This document shows positions 17,032-26,120 of a stretch of DNA of 64,000 nucleotides, one piece after another. The notes beneath the pieces were generated by a model, which was given only the letters and a program-made list of their open reading frames with translations, was not told the DNA's origin and did no database searches. Where the stretch lies: the NCBI GenBank assembly GCA_965197545.1, contig CBDANJ010000005.1, positions 1 to 64,000 of the forward strand, written 5' to 3'. The DNA comes from CATOSP01 sp965197545 (GTDB lineage: Bacteria > Chloroflexota > Dehalococcoidia > Lucifugimonadales > UBA3495). The translations under genes and the position numbers were made by a program. Position 1 is the stretch's first letter, and every line of letters starts with the position of its first letter.

Positions 17032-18248
17032 CTCAACCGGTCGATGCAACACAAGCGTTAAATCGTTCTGCCGGAGTTTCAAACTCCAGCGTCTGACGGG
17101 GCCGTTCGTTCAGCTGACGTGCCACCTTGTTCAGATGCGCCTGAGAGTGCATCGACAAGTCCGTTCCCTTGGGGAAGTACTGTCGGAGTAGACCGTTGGT
17201 GTTCTCATTCGAACCGCGCTGCCATGGACTCTGAGGATCGCAGAAGTATACATCAATGTCGGCCGCCAACGTGAACCGTCGATGCTCGGCAAGCTCCAGG
17301 CCTCGATCCCAAGTCAGAGATTTGTACAGCTCCGTCGGCAGCTTCTTCGCGTGCTTGATGAGCGCCGACACGACCGTCTCCGTTTTCTTGCTGGATACTT
17401 TCGTAAGCATCACGTAGCGCGTATGACGTTCGACCAGAGTCGCAATGTGGCTGTTCTTCGATCCGGACAGCAGATCGCCTTCCCAATGACCGGGCACGGC
17501 ACGATCTTCGACCGAGGCCGGGCGCTCACGGATCGATACGATGCCGGTGATCTGTCCTCGTCCATGGCCTCTCAGACTTGCATGCCGGGATCGACGAATC
17601 GTCCGCTTTGACCGTAGATGCTGCATCAGCTCTGCCTTCAGCGCACCACGGGCTTGAACAAACAGGCTGCGGTAGATGGTCTCGTGAGACACGTGATAGG
17701 ACGGATCCTTCGGATAGGCTCGTTTCAGCCAGCTGGCGATCTGCTCAGGCGACCAGTTTATGCTGAGCTTTCTGGCCACTACCCGTCGTAGTGGTGGATG
17801 CTTGACCAGCTGACACCGCTTCGGACGGCGGGCCCTCTCCCAGGCTCGCTCATCGGCCTCCGCTGCTCGATAGTCATCATCGCCGCCATTCCGGCGAATC
17901 TCCCGGCTCACCGTCGATGGTGAGCGACCCATCAACCCGGCGATGGATCGTATCGATTGATGTGCCGCAATGCCTCGAGAGATCTCTTCGCGCTCCGACA
18001 ACGTCAGTGCCAAACATGAACGGCGTGGTGGCCGAGGACGGATGCCTCCGTACAAAGCAAGCTGACGGTAAACAGACGATGGCTGCTTACCAAACACTCG
18101 TCCAATCGACTTTAGCGACTCCCCTCGTTTCCACCGGTCCCACACCTCCTCCAGTTCCGCCAGCGTGTAACCGCGACGAGCTCTTTGCTTCATCCGCATA
18201 CACTCCACCTCCTCCTTTCAAGGCAAAGTGTTGCGTCGATGGGTTGAG
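17032..18248 (-). mobile_element. IS30-family insertion sequence, complete
   Basis: Terminal repeats CTCAACCGGTCGATGCAACA (17032-17051) and TGTTGCGTCGATGGGTTGAG (18229-18248) are imperfect inverses bounding 1217 bp with one transposase gene. The transposase stop lies inside the left repeat. The flank 18249-18507 shows nothing identifiable. Confidence 0.9.
17033..18208 (-). CDS. IS30-family transposase
   Basis: 391 residues, full length. N-terminal HTH regions (YTLAELEEVWDRWKRGESLK; ISRGIAAHQSIRSIAGLMGR) precede the DDE domain: GHWEGDLLSGSKNSH with the first Asp, LTWDRGLELAEHRRF with the second Asp, and QRGSNENTNGLLRQYFPKGT with the Glu. The gene appears intact. Confidence 0.95.
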   Translation of the reverse strand: MECMRMKQRARRGYTLAELEEVWDRWKRGESLKSIGRVFGKQPSSVYRQLALYGGIRPRPPRRSCLALTLSEREEISRGIAAHQSIRSIAGLMGRSPSTVSREIRRNGGDDDYRAAEADERAWERARRPKRCQLVKHPPLRRVVARKLSINWSPEQIASWLKRAYPKDPSYHVSHETIYRSLFVQARGALKAELMQHLRSKRTIRRSRHASLRGHGRGQITGIVSIRERPASVEDRAVPGHWEGDLLSGSKNSHIATLVERHTRYVMLTKVSSKKTETVVSALIKHAKKLPTELYKSLTWDRGLELAEHRRFTLAADIDVYFCDPQSPWQRGSNENTNGLLRQYFPKGTDLSMHSQAHLNKVARQLNERPRQTLEFETPAERFNACVASTG

Positions 18249-18507
18249 ACCACCACACTTATCGTGCTGTAGATGGAAGCATCTGAGGGCTTCGGTTTTT
18301 CTGGTCTTTCCAGAGAGCGCGCCAACGCGTCCTCTGTGGTCTTGGTGGGGGGGCGCTATGCCAGTATCCTCGAAACTCATAAAGATTTACTCGGACATAT
18401 CAATCTGCTCTGATAAATGCAGCGGTGTTAGGAATGAACCGGAAAACGGAGTAATCGGTCGAGGCTTCTACTGCCCATATGATCCAAACGGTGTCTCTTT
18501 GATGATG

Positions 18508-18627
18508 ATCAGTAAGATCAAAATCGCCTGGCCGAAGCTGAACTACGCAACGGCCAAGGGGGTGCTGATCCTCTCGCCTTCGACACCGGCCATCGCGCCT
18601 CTCAATTCAGGCCAGCTAACAAGCTAA
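18508..18627 (+). pseudogene. repA: repA C-terminal fragment
   Basis: The frame SKIKIAWPKLNYATAKGVLI through LSPSTPAIAPLNSGQLTS-stop aligns with the RepA C-terminus (KKIKAAWPALNYATAPGALI). An origin-like block follows, as after the intact copies. Everything upstream has been replaced. Confidence 0.8.
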
Positions 18628-18639
18628 TTCCCCCATTCC

Positions 18640-18870
18640 CGGCCCGTCATCGGCCTCATTGCGCTGAGTTGGACTCTGGGGTATGCCCCCGCTCCTAAAT
18701 CGTCAGAATCCGCAAAATCACGCATTTCCCACAGGCTTGTGTGAATCCCGGGAGTTTTCCAGGAATAAACAGGTACACACTCAAGTAGTAAGACAAGTAG
18801 TAAGACAAGTAGTTAAAGAACAAGTAGTAGGAACGACGACTGTTGTGAATAAACCAAACAGAACCCCAAA
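18640..18870 (+). other. RepA-type origin block C, one iteron left
   Basis: The scaffold after repA is present: TTTCCCACAGG, GGAGTTTTCCA, a single 17-bp iteron-like GGAATAAACAGGTACAC, then three CAAGTAGTAAG-type repeats (18782-18830) and the DnaA box TGTGAATAA at 18844-18852. The intact modules have three iterons, so this one is probably reduced. Confidence 0.6.
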
Positions 18871-19011
18871 CGGACCCAAACCAACCCCAACCGGCGAGAG
18901 GCTCACCCCTTTTTGAGAGTAAACTGGCATTGGTGCATGAATCGGCGTAAGCGGGCACGCTAGCATCGGCGGAGGGTTCCGGTCCATCATGGAGATCAAG
19001 GAGGCAACGTC

Positions 19012-19984
19012 ATGGCCGCAGGGAAGTCGAGCCGAATCAACCGCCAGTACAAGACGAAGTACAGAATCCGGAACTGGAGGGAGTACGAGCGTGGCTTCAG
19101 GAACCGCGGGGATGTCACGATCTGGCTGAGCGAGGATGCGATTGCCGCGTGGATACTACCGAAGAACGGTCTCCGCGGAGGGCAGCGTCGATACTCGAAC
19201 CTCGCGATCCGGACCGCGTTGACGCTGCGGGTCGTCTTCGGCCTACCGCTTCGCCAGACGGAGGGGTTCTGGACTCGCTGCTCAGCTTGATGAGCCGCAG
19301 CGTCAAGGCCCCGGGCCCACACCACCCTCTCGCGCCGGAACCCAATTGTTGTGGTGCCGCCCCTGACCCGAGCCCACGACGGCCCGATCGACCTGATCGT
19401 TGATTCCACAGGGCTCAAGATTCTGGGTTGCGGCGAATGGAACGCGCACAAGCACAAGACATCAAAGAAACGCCGGGATTGGCGGAAGCTGCACATCGGA
19501 GTGGATGCGGAGGGGTTCATTGTGGCGGCCGAACTCACAGCGAGCAGCCGGGACGACGCCTCCACACTCCCTGATCTTCTCGCCCCGCTCGAAGTTCCCA
19601 TCCGGCGTTTCACGGCGGACGGGGCCTACGACCACAGATCGGTCTACGATCGGGCCATCGCGGCCGGTACAGAGAACGTCTTGATTTTGATCCCCCCTCG
19701 TCGCTCTGCGCGCTGTCGGCGGGGCCCACCGGCGGCCCCTGGGCGCAGCGTGAAGCGTCTCTTCAGAGGATTCGCAAGGTCGGGCGACGGGAGTGGCGGA
19801 AGGAGTCGGGCTACCGACAGCAGGCGCGCGTTGAGAACAGCTTCTTCCGATACAAGTCCGTGTTCGGAGGCGGCCTGAAGGCGAGGCACAGCAAGGCGCA
19901 ACGCACAGAAGCCGCGATCGGGTGTCACATCCTCAACCGGATGGCCGAGCTCGGTAGGCCATCGTCGTACGCTCTTGGTAGGTG
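19012..19984 (+). pseudogene. IS5-family transposase, several frameshifts
   Basis: MAAGKSSRINRQYKTKYRIR at 19012 opens an IS5-group DDE transposase (RQTEGF motif near residue 80). Reading continues in a second frame (SLLSLMSRSVKAPG), a third from 19351 (VDSTGLKILGCGEWNAHKHK, RFTADGAYDHRSVYDRAIA), then a fourth ending VENSFFRYKSVFGG to LNRMAELGR near 19984. At least three frameshifts make it inactive. Confidence 0.8.
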
Positions 19985-20090
19985 ATGGACCTGTGAGTCG
20001 GGTTCGTTGCGGGCCAGTTCCGATTCATGCATCAACGCCGCGCTGATGGTGTAGTCCGCGCTGATGGCGGATGAATAGTAAAATAGACCC

Positions 20091-20396
20091 GTGAGAAAGA
20101 AGACGACAGAGACGACAACGATCCGGGGGGCGCTGATCATGCCCTATCCATCCGCGCTCGGACCGTCAGACGAGCCCCTAACGATTGAATGGCCGGAGGG
20201 CCACTCCTACGCCGTGGTAGCGACGGCATTCCACGGTGGGGCAGTGCTCGGCACGACGGCCACCGAGGACGAGGCATGGGAGATCTACAATCAATGGCCT
20301 AAAACTGATTGCAGGTGTGGGTGCCGGGGTATCGTCACCCGCGATGGGTTTCGCCTCAGGCGCGGTGGGAGTCCGCAAAAGATACTAGACGAATGA
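20091..20396 (+). CDS. hypothetical protein
   Basis: A 101-residue frame from GTG 20091, or 85 residues from ATG 20139 (MPYPSALGPSDEP). It reads as a soluble beta-rich protein (SYAVVATAFHGGAVLGTTAT) with a CRCGCRG cluster near the C-terminus that could bind metal. No family recognised. The neighbours are transposon relics, so it may be a remnant. Confidence 0.4.
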   Translation: MRKKTTETTTIRGALIMPYPSALGPSDEPLTIEWPEGHSYAVVATAFHGGAVLGTTATEDEAWEIYNQWPKTDCRCGCRGIVTRDGFRLRRGGSPQKILDE

Positions 20397-20422
20397 CCAT
20401 ATTAACTTGACCCGCAACACCT

Positions 20423-20620
20423 TTGCGCAGGTCCGGGGGATCAAGCAAGCAAGCAAGAAAGGAAGGGAAACCGCATGGGCGGCCCATGACCGCAGGTAAG
20501 CTCGTGCCGGAAATGAAGCAGCTTCGCAAGGATGGGCTGAGCAAGCGAGAAATCGCCAAGCACCTCGGTGTCAGTCGCCCCTCAGTGATCCGTCTGCTAC
20601 GTCCCACCAAGCGCCCTTAA
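20423..20620 (+). pseudogene. serine recombinase C-terminal HTH fragment
   Basis: KGKPHGRPMTA is followed by LRKDGLSKREIAKHLGVSRP and SVIRLL, the Hin/resolvase-type DNA-binding HTH that ends a small serine recombinase. The catalytic domain is absent. No intact start fits. Confidence 0.6.
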
Positions 20621-20812
20621 GGGTACGCGCTCGTAGATTACACGGAGGGAAGCTCTTCGCGCCTTGCTCTACAGCCTCCAAGACCGCTGGCACGAGACTA
20701 TCCAGAAGCCGAAAGATCAGTTGCCCCATTGCGCTTTCCTGTGACTCGGCCCGGCCAAGGTCACATCTATCGCCACTTGTCCCTCGATGTCGGCACCATG
20801 GACGTGTAGTCA

Positions 20813-21148
20813 TTAGTTGTTTGTCAGGACGTGTCTCAGTGCTTTTTTTACCACTTCGCAATCTCGTTTCGACAACGTTCCGAGCTTGCGGACAATCAGA
20901 GTGTCATCAAGGGTGAAGAGCTTGAAGCGGACCTTGCAGGGAACGTTGAGGCCAGCTTCCCGCCAGTCCTGGATCGCCACGTCGCTCGGCCAATCGTTCC
21001 CGACTGAGGTGATCATAGCCAAGATCGATTGTTCATGAGCCCCATTGAAGTTTGCCGATGAGACGATCAAGGCCGGGCGGCGCTTGGTGGCCCGGCGATC
21101 CGTGAAAGGAAAGGGGACGACGACCACATCGAGCGACTCAAAGGTCAC
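20813..21148 (-). CDS. mazF: MazF/PemK-type toxin
   Basis: A 111-residue PemK/MazF endoribonuclease: LDVVVVPFPFTDRRATKRRP, ALIVSSANFNG and the C-terminal KLGTLSKRDCEVV are family hallmarks. Its start overlaps the end of the antitoxin by 11 bp, so the two are translationally coupled. The gap 20621-20812 has no gene. Confidence 0.9.
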   Translation of the reverse strand: MTFESLDVVVVPFPFTDRRATKRRPALIVSSANFNGAHEQSILAMITSVGNDWPSDVAIQDWREAGLNVPCKVRFKLFTLDDTLIVRKLGTLSKRDCEVVKKALRHVLTNN

Positions 21149-21362
21149 GCCACGCTTCCTCGTCTTCGGGCGAGATCCATTCGCTCAGAACCTCGGAGAG
21201 GCCTTGCAGGTAGTCGTCCTGCCCCGGTGTCACCTTGTGTACCACCAGATGATCGCCCTCGATCTCGAAAGCGATCACATCACCCTCACCCAGGTTGGCC
21301 GCCTCACGGATGCTCTTGGGGATCGTCGTCTGCCCGCGTGCGGTGATCTTGGCGAGTTCCAT
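21138..21362 (-). CDS. mazE: MazE/AbrB-type antitoxin
   Basis: A 74-residue AbrB-like swapped-hairpin protein: MELAKITARGQTTIPKSIRE followed by LGEGDVIAFEIEGDHLVV. The acidic tail (SEWISPEDEEAWRDL) would bind the MazF active site. It is first in the operon. The stretch 21363-21676 has no gene. Confidence 0.9.
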   Translation of the reverse strand: MELAKITARGQTTIPKSIREAANLGEGDVIAFEIEGDHLVVHKVTPGQDDYLQGLSEVLSEWISPEDEEAWRDL

Positions 21363-21676
21363 TTACCTACTTCACTGATATTCTGATCATACAGATAGTA
21401 AGACATAACAGAATTGAACGCAATCCCATTTTAGCTGTACTGGCTTGCGGTCTTGCTCGCACGCTTTGTAGTGATCGTCCCTGAGAAGGGGGCAAGAGCG
21501 GGACAGTTAGGACAAACTGTCCGCGAAACGACAATAGTAGGTCATGGCCTGCTCCCTTAGCCACTCGTCGTGTTTTGCGTGAAACGCAACGCACAACTTC
21601 CCTTCCTCGTTAAACCATGTGAACACTGTTTGCTTTGATTGCTCTGACGGATCAAGACCGTCTATCTATGTCGGTC

Positions 21677-21886
21677 TCACAGTTCGAGGCCGAGCTTGTC
21701 GGCCAGTTCACGTATGGCTTGCCGAGCGTCCTTTCTTTGTTCGCCGTTATTAATCCGGTGGATGGCTTGGTCCCAGATGTGGCCGCGCTGCAGCTCGTGG
21801 ACCATGTAATCGTAGGTCTCCGGACTCATTACCACGAGGGCGGCTTCGCCGTTCTGAGTGATGGTCTCGACCGCGCCGTCTTTCAC
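21677..21886 (-). CDS. Phd/YefM-like antitoxin, probably 5'-truncated orphan
   Basis: 69 residues from GTG 21886. The core VKDGAVETITQNGEAALVVM then SPETYDYMVHELQRG is a Phd/YefM fold. In-frame codons upstream (FTKRSWSDHLAR) match the normal N-terminal helix but no good start precedes them, so the 5' end seems lost. No adjacent toxin gene is visible. Confidence 0.6.
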   Translation of the reverse strand: MKDGAVETITQNGEAALVVMSPETYDYMVHELQRGHIWDQAIHRINNGEQRKDARQAIRELADKLGLEL

Positions 21887-22000
21887 TCTGGCCAGATGAT
21901 CGCTCCAGGACCTCTTGGTGAAACCGGTGCGCTTCCCTGATAGAGGCCACGCACTACCTTCAGCCTGTCGTGAATGCCCACATGGCTTGCCCTCAAATTT

Positions 22001-22066
22001 TCAAACATCCAAACTTTCAAAAGTTTATATACTCAAACACTCGGACTTTTGGTATAATCGCAGGCA
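22001..22066 (+). promoter_or_regulatory. duplicated parA promoter/operator
   Basis: This is nearly identical to the reverse complement of the parA control region at 32248-32313. It holds the inverted repeat AAACTTT-CA-AAAGTTT and TATAAT 8 nt before the GTG of the parA fragment. Confidence 0.75.
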
Positions 22067-22145
22067 GTGATCATCACCGTTGCCAGCTTCAGGGGTGGGG
22101 TAGGGAAGACGACGACCGCCGTACACCTCGCCGCGCACGGCGCAA
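22067..22145 (+). pseudogene. parA N-terminal remnant
   Basis: GTG 22067 opens IITVASFRGGVGKTTTAVHL, the N-terminus of the ParA at 31654-32247 with K to R in the Walker A lead. Homology ends after LAA near 22140, where the gltP relic begins in the opposite orientation. Confidence 0.8.
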
Positions 22146-22196
22146 AGAATCAGCTCGGGCTCCGTTTGTCGCCACTTGAAGATCGCCGGTCGGATT

Positions 22197-22760
22197 GCCT
22201 TCTTCATGATCTCTTCAGGCTACCAGCTGGCGCCGGCCAAAGTTGCAACACAACCCCGAGGATCCACGGGCGGTTCAGTCCGCGGCAAAACTTTTTCGAC
22301 CACGGCGGCCCCGATCGCATCGCCACACACGTTGACCGCGGTCCGGAAACGGTCCAGCAGCCAATCGATCGAGAGGATCAACCCGATATATTCCACGGGC
22401 AGGCCCACCGCATTGAGGACAATGACCATAGTGACCAGGCCAGCTTCCGGGATTCCCGCCGCCCCGATCGCTGCCATCGTTGCCGTCGCGGCCACCACGA
22501 TCTGCTGCGAGAGGGCCAGCTCAAAACCGACGGCCTAGGCGATGAAGATAGACGCTACGGCCTCATAAAGGGCGGTTCCATCCATGTTGACCGTGGCTCC
22601 GAGCGGCAGAACGAAATCGACCGACCGCTTGGACACTTTGGCGTTGGTGACTGCGCACTCCATTGTGACGGGAAGCGTCGCACTCGAGCTGGCTGTCGAG
22701 AATGCCGTCAGAAGCGCTTCCGACAGCGGTCGCGCTCAAGCAACCCCCCTATCTCTCCGA
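22197..22760 (-). pseudogene. gltP: sodium:dicarboxylate symporter, C-terminal part
   Basis: The minus strand reads TAFSTASSSATLPVTMECAV, LPLGATVNMDGTALYEAVAS, then an in-frame TAG, then AVGFELALSQQIVVAATATM and LSIDWLLDRFRTAVNVCGDA. These are the serine-rich, NMDGT and DxxxDRxRTxxNVxGD signatures of the DAACS family. The N-terminal half is missing and the internal stop lies near 22536, so the gene is dead. Confidence 0.85.
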
Positions 22761-23014
22761 CGTCTTCGCGGTCGCTTTCCAGCTCCTGATTGCGGGGCTC
22801 CACCGCCCTCGCGGGCTGCTCTGCGCTCGGCTCTAGCAACGTTGTGCGGCCCGATGTGCACACCAGGTTCCCGATGCTCCAGGCGCGTGGTTTCTCCTGC
22901 TTTTTCCTTTATCAGGAAGGGGTTGATTTGGGAGTTTTTTGAGAAGGAGTTCCCTTGTCAGAGGGGTCATAGCCTTCCTCTTCGCCTGTGGTCGTCCTGT
23001 CCTGGGTTCTGTTC

Positions 23015-23080
23015 CGGGTCGATTTATTCACAGGTTAGTCGCTCTTACTACCTTCTTGATTAAGAAGGGGCGCAACTTCA
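23015..23080 (-). other. RepA-type origin remnant F
   Basis: The DnaA box TTATTCACA at 23024-23032 is followed by GGTTAGTCGCTCTTACTA, the same string found reversed at 53092-53117 and at the 44880 origin. No iterons or repA follow. The region 23081-23620 shows nothing else I can identify. Confidence 0.5.
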
Positions 23081-23623
23081 CTGGCGGCGACCTGTTGAGG
23101 TCGATCCGCCGTCAACCCTGCGCACCACTCTTGCCTTGCGACTTCTTGAAAGCCGCGTCTCCAACCCTCGTTTCGGGTGGGTTGAGAAAAGAATCCGGAC
23201 CGCCTGTGAACTCGCAGAGGCAATTCTCGAGGTTTCAAGACCCGGCGCCCGGACCGGACAGCACAGTCACTGGGTTTTCCCGTGGCCATAGGGTGTTCCA
23301 ACCAACTCCTGCAGCACTTTTGGGAATCGGGCTGGGACGTGACCAGAGGCAACGAAAGTCTGTACGTTGTTGAACCCCCTCCCGACCGGGTCGAGTTGCG
23401 TCCCCGGGAGGCACAGAGAATGATGGAGGGGGTTCTCTTTCTCCCCGCTTACCTTAGGGTTGCCCAGCAAAGACATTGCGAGACTGGCCCATCTTGTCAC
23501 CTTACTAGGCGTTAGTCCGCCATCGACACTAAAGGATAAACCCAGACCAACCTAAATCCGCAAAGACGAGACTGGTGGTAAACATCCAGGTTTAAACTGA
23601 ACCAGTGCAACCGCTTGGCCGGC

Positions 23624-23665
23624 TCCTTCAGCCTGAGTGAGCGCTGTAGGAATCGCCGTCCTTAC
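23624..23665 (+). mobile_element. IS200/IS605 right-end remnant
   Basis: CAGCCTGAGTGAGCGCTGTA followed by GGAATCGCCGTCCTTA matches the tnpB 3' end region of the IS605 element at 34133-34173 with a few changes. It is a solitary end fragment. Confidence 0.65.
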
Positions 23666-23782
23666 TTCTCGAATCATCAAAAGAAACTTTGGCGCCTCTC
23701 GGTTCTTGGTGGTCGGTGGTCTCCCGACGTCGGAAGCGCTCTCTTTTTTTCACTTGCTTCTCATGCCATCTGTGATACATTA

Positions 23783-24001
23783 ATGGCCCTAAAAATGAGT
23801 AAGCCTAGAAAATGGACCAAGGTGCGAGAGTTTCCCCATCGGCTGGGCCTGACCATCGACGATGAGTTGCTCAACCACCTGGACGCCGTGGCCGGCAGTC
23901 TTGAGATCAGCCGGGCTGAAGTAATGCGGCGCGTGCTCCGGGCAGGGATCGACGACCTCCAAAAGCAAGAAAAGCCCCCCCTTAGCACTAGACAGGAGTA
24001 A
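23783..24001 (+). CDS. ribbon-helix-helix DNA-binding protein
   Basis: 72 residues from ATG 23783 (or 68 from 23795, MSKPRKW). The region RLGLTIDDELLNHLDAVAGS then ISRAEVMRRVLRAGIDDLQK is a CopG/Arc-like ribbon-helix-helix. No ribosome site precedes either ATG, while TGTGATACAT lies immediately upstream, so a leaderless transcript is possible. It could be an orphan antitoxin or plasmid regulator. Confidence 0.65.
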   Translation: MALKMSKPRKWTKVREFPHRLGLTIDDELLNHLDAVAGSLEISRAEVMRRVLRAGIDDLQKQEKPPLSTRQE

Positions 24002-24319
24002 GGCCGCTGAGAATTTTAAACCGACGAAAGAAAAAGGAGAAAACCGACAAGATCTTGAAACCGGTCGCTCCCCCCGGTGAGTTTCTAGAATATCAATAAG
24101 GGCTTTCTGGTTCGGACTGTGGGTCACCGTAGGACGCCCCAGGGGCGGCTTTTTCAACCTTGGAAGGGTGGGGCAGATCATTCGGGCCTTGTGGAGCCGT
24201 CAGGGGCAAGGGTTTTCGCGAGCTGGAACGTCGGAGTGATAGAGGATTTCGAGGAGAAAAAGGATCAGCACGCCCTTAGCCGCCGTGGGGAATCCGCCAG
24301 AAAGAGAAAAAAGTATTGA

Positions 24320-24348
24320 TTGACACTTTTGTTGGAGTAGAGTATCTC
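24320..24348 (+). promoter_or_regulatory. sigma70-like promoter
   Basis: TTGACA at 24320-24325, a 17-bp spacer and TATCTC at 24343-24348, followed by about a 50-nt leader to the exported-protein gene at 24405, which has AAGGAG at its own start. Confidence 0.55.
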
Positions 24349-24404
24349 TTACGGTTACTTTAGTTTTTAAGGCAGATCAGAACAATGAAAGGAGTTCTAT
24401 CGAA

Positions 24405-25844
24405 ATGAGTAAAACCAAAACACTATTCACTATGGCCCTGCTGGTCCTGTTGGGATCGATGGGCGCGGCGCAAGCGCAGAACTTCGCCGAGGTCAAGCTG
24501 TTTACGACCCCGGCGGACTTCGCACGGGAGGGGGGTAAAAACGAGGCGGCTGGTAGCATCCTCCTCAATTCTTCTGCCGAAGCCGCTCTCCGGGCAGACG
24601 GTGCAATGATCGAGCTGCATTTTTCCGTTCCCCTTGCGGCAGATATAGACACCGCAACCCAAGCCGTCGAGGCTACCCAAGTGACGGTAACAGGCGACAC
24701 TGGTGCCGAAGTGACGGGGATGGCGGAGAACGAAGATAACGACGGCAATGGGACCATCATGATTAATCCCACCACCGGCGCTGGCCAAAATCTGCTCATC
24801 CAAAACGTGAAGTTGGACGTCAGCGGCGCCGATGAAGCCGTTACCGTGACTCTTAAAGTAACTGCAGGAACGGACGACTTTATACGGATTGACGGTCCCA
24901 GCTCCGCCATGGTGATCGGCGGCATCAAGGTTGGCGTGGAAGCCGAAGTCACGACGGTTACCGTTCGAACCCGAGGCACCGGTGCTGGCGGAGTGATGGC
25001 CTCTCTGACCCTGAAGGAATCCTTCAAGGGTGCCTTCATGACGGGCAACATGGTGACAGTCGATTCCTCCGGCATCCCGGAGGGAGCCACGCTGACAGCC
25101 ATGGTGACTAGTAATCTTGTAGCAAATGAGGACGCAGATCCTCCGGTTGTGGTCGACGACACGACTCCCTACGCTACAGTGAGCGCAGTGAAAGATGGAT
25201 CCGCCACGGTAACGCTGGGTGGCAACGACGGTACGAACGATAGGCCGACTCCTGCCAGCGTCACGCTAGAGCTGACGTTGACAGCCAATCCGGCCGACGA
25301 GAACGCAGAGATATCCTTCCCGCTGGCCCGGTCCAGCGTCATGGCGAAAGCCACCTTCACAGATCCAACCGGTCTGGTTAATAACTTTGAGGATGCGTTC
25401 ACGGATTACGTGACTGTTTTCAATATCCGTCCGGCCCAGTGCGAGATTCTCTTTCCGGTCGTGACTGTCAGACCCGCGACACCCATGATGGGTATGTGGG
25501 ATACGGCAATCTCCGTCACCAACCCGGCGTATGAGGACGAAATGGCGTCCGGCGGTCTGACGTTCACCTTCTACCCGATGGGGGCCGACCCTGTGATGTA
25601 TGAAACTGGAATGGGCTCTCCAGGAGACGGGCTGGAGGCTGATGGAACTCTCGCCCCAGGAGGCACCTATCAGGTCTTGATAAGTCAGATTCTTAGCTCC
25701 ACCGGCTGGGGAGACAGTTTCCGAGGCCACGTCCATATCCTGGCTGATTACACGAACTGCACCGGCGTGGGCTGGGTAACCGATTGGATGGGGGTCAACC
25801 AAGCCTATTCTGCGGTCGTGATCAGTTCTGATACCGGCGAGTAG
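24405..25844 (+). CDS. large exported protein with beta-rich repeats
   Basis: 479 residues starting MSKTKTLFTMALLVLLGSMG, with a signal peptide cut near AQAQ at about residue 25 and AAGGAG upstream. The body is Thr/Val/Ala/Gly-rich beta structure. The segment SLTLKESFKGAF and following GIPEGATLTAM parallels LTLKEGFASAF and GLPEGVSVTF in the protein at 28350-30731, so the two share a domain. The C-terminal part (MMGMWDTAISVTNPAYEDEM) resembles a repeat seen in other exported proteins here. Secreted or surface role inferred; no enzyme motif seen. A strong terminator follows. Confidence 0.7.
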   Translation: MSKTKTLFTMALLVLLGSMGAAQAQNFAEVKLFTTPADFAREGGKNEAAGSILLNSSAEAALRADGAMIELHFSVPLAADIDTATQAVEATQVTVTGDTGAEVTGMAENEDNDGNGTIMINPTTGAGQNLLIQNVKLDVSGADEAVTVTLKVTAGTDDFIRIDGPSSAMVIGGIKVGVEAEVTTVTVRTRGTGAGGVMASLTLKESFKGAFMTGNMVTVDSSGIPEGATLTAMVTSNLVANEDADPPVVVDDTTPYATVSAVKDGSATVTLGGNDGTNDRPTPASVTLELTLTANPADENAEISFPLARSSVMAKATFTDPTGLVNNFEDAFTDYVTVFNIRPAQCEILFPVVTVRPATPMMGMWDTAISVTNPAYEDEMASGGLTFTFYPMGADPVMYETGMGSPGDGLEADGTLAPGGTYQVLISQILSSTGWGDSFRGHVHILADYTNCTGVGWVTDWMGVNQAYSAVVISSDTGE

Positions 25845-25876
25845 ATCTGGCCAACTGCCTAGTGATCCGATCGACC

Positions 25877-25914
25877 AAGCAAACGGCCCCCTTTTACCGG
25901 GGGCCGTTTGCTTT
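25877..25914 (+). terminator. intrinsic terminator
   Basis: AAGCAAACGGCCCC and GGGGCCGTTTGCTT form a GC-rich stem around a short loop, followed by TTCTT, 33 bp after the stop of the exported protein. Confidence 0.85.
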
Positions 25915-26120
25915 CTTAGACCCCTAGGTGGAGCTAGACCCGATTGAGGGTTTGGGTTGGACATAATCTCCTTCCCATATCCACCCTTTCGGCATACGGA
26001 AGAGCCGTTACAGTCCTTCGATTCCGTTTCGTATCGCCTGGTTCTCCCCCCCCGGGGGGGGCATAGGTGATACGGGTTTGTAACCATACCCAACGAGAAG
26101 CCCGCTCATTTAGAAAGGCG

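Noticed and set aside
18683..18916. Open frame of 77 residues with repeated QVVRQVV
   Set aside because: The repeats come from the CAAGTAGTAAG-type origin sequence; not a gene.
22939..23515. Several open frames between the gltP relic and the RHH gene
   Set aside because: No start sites or recognisable domains; the region contains origin and IS605 fragments.
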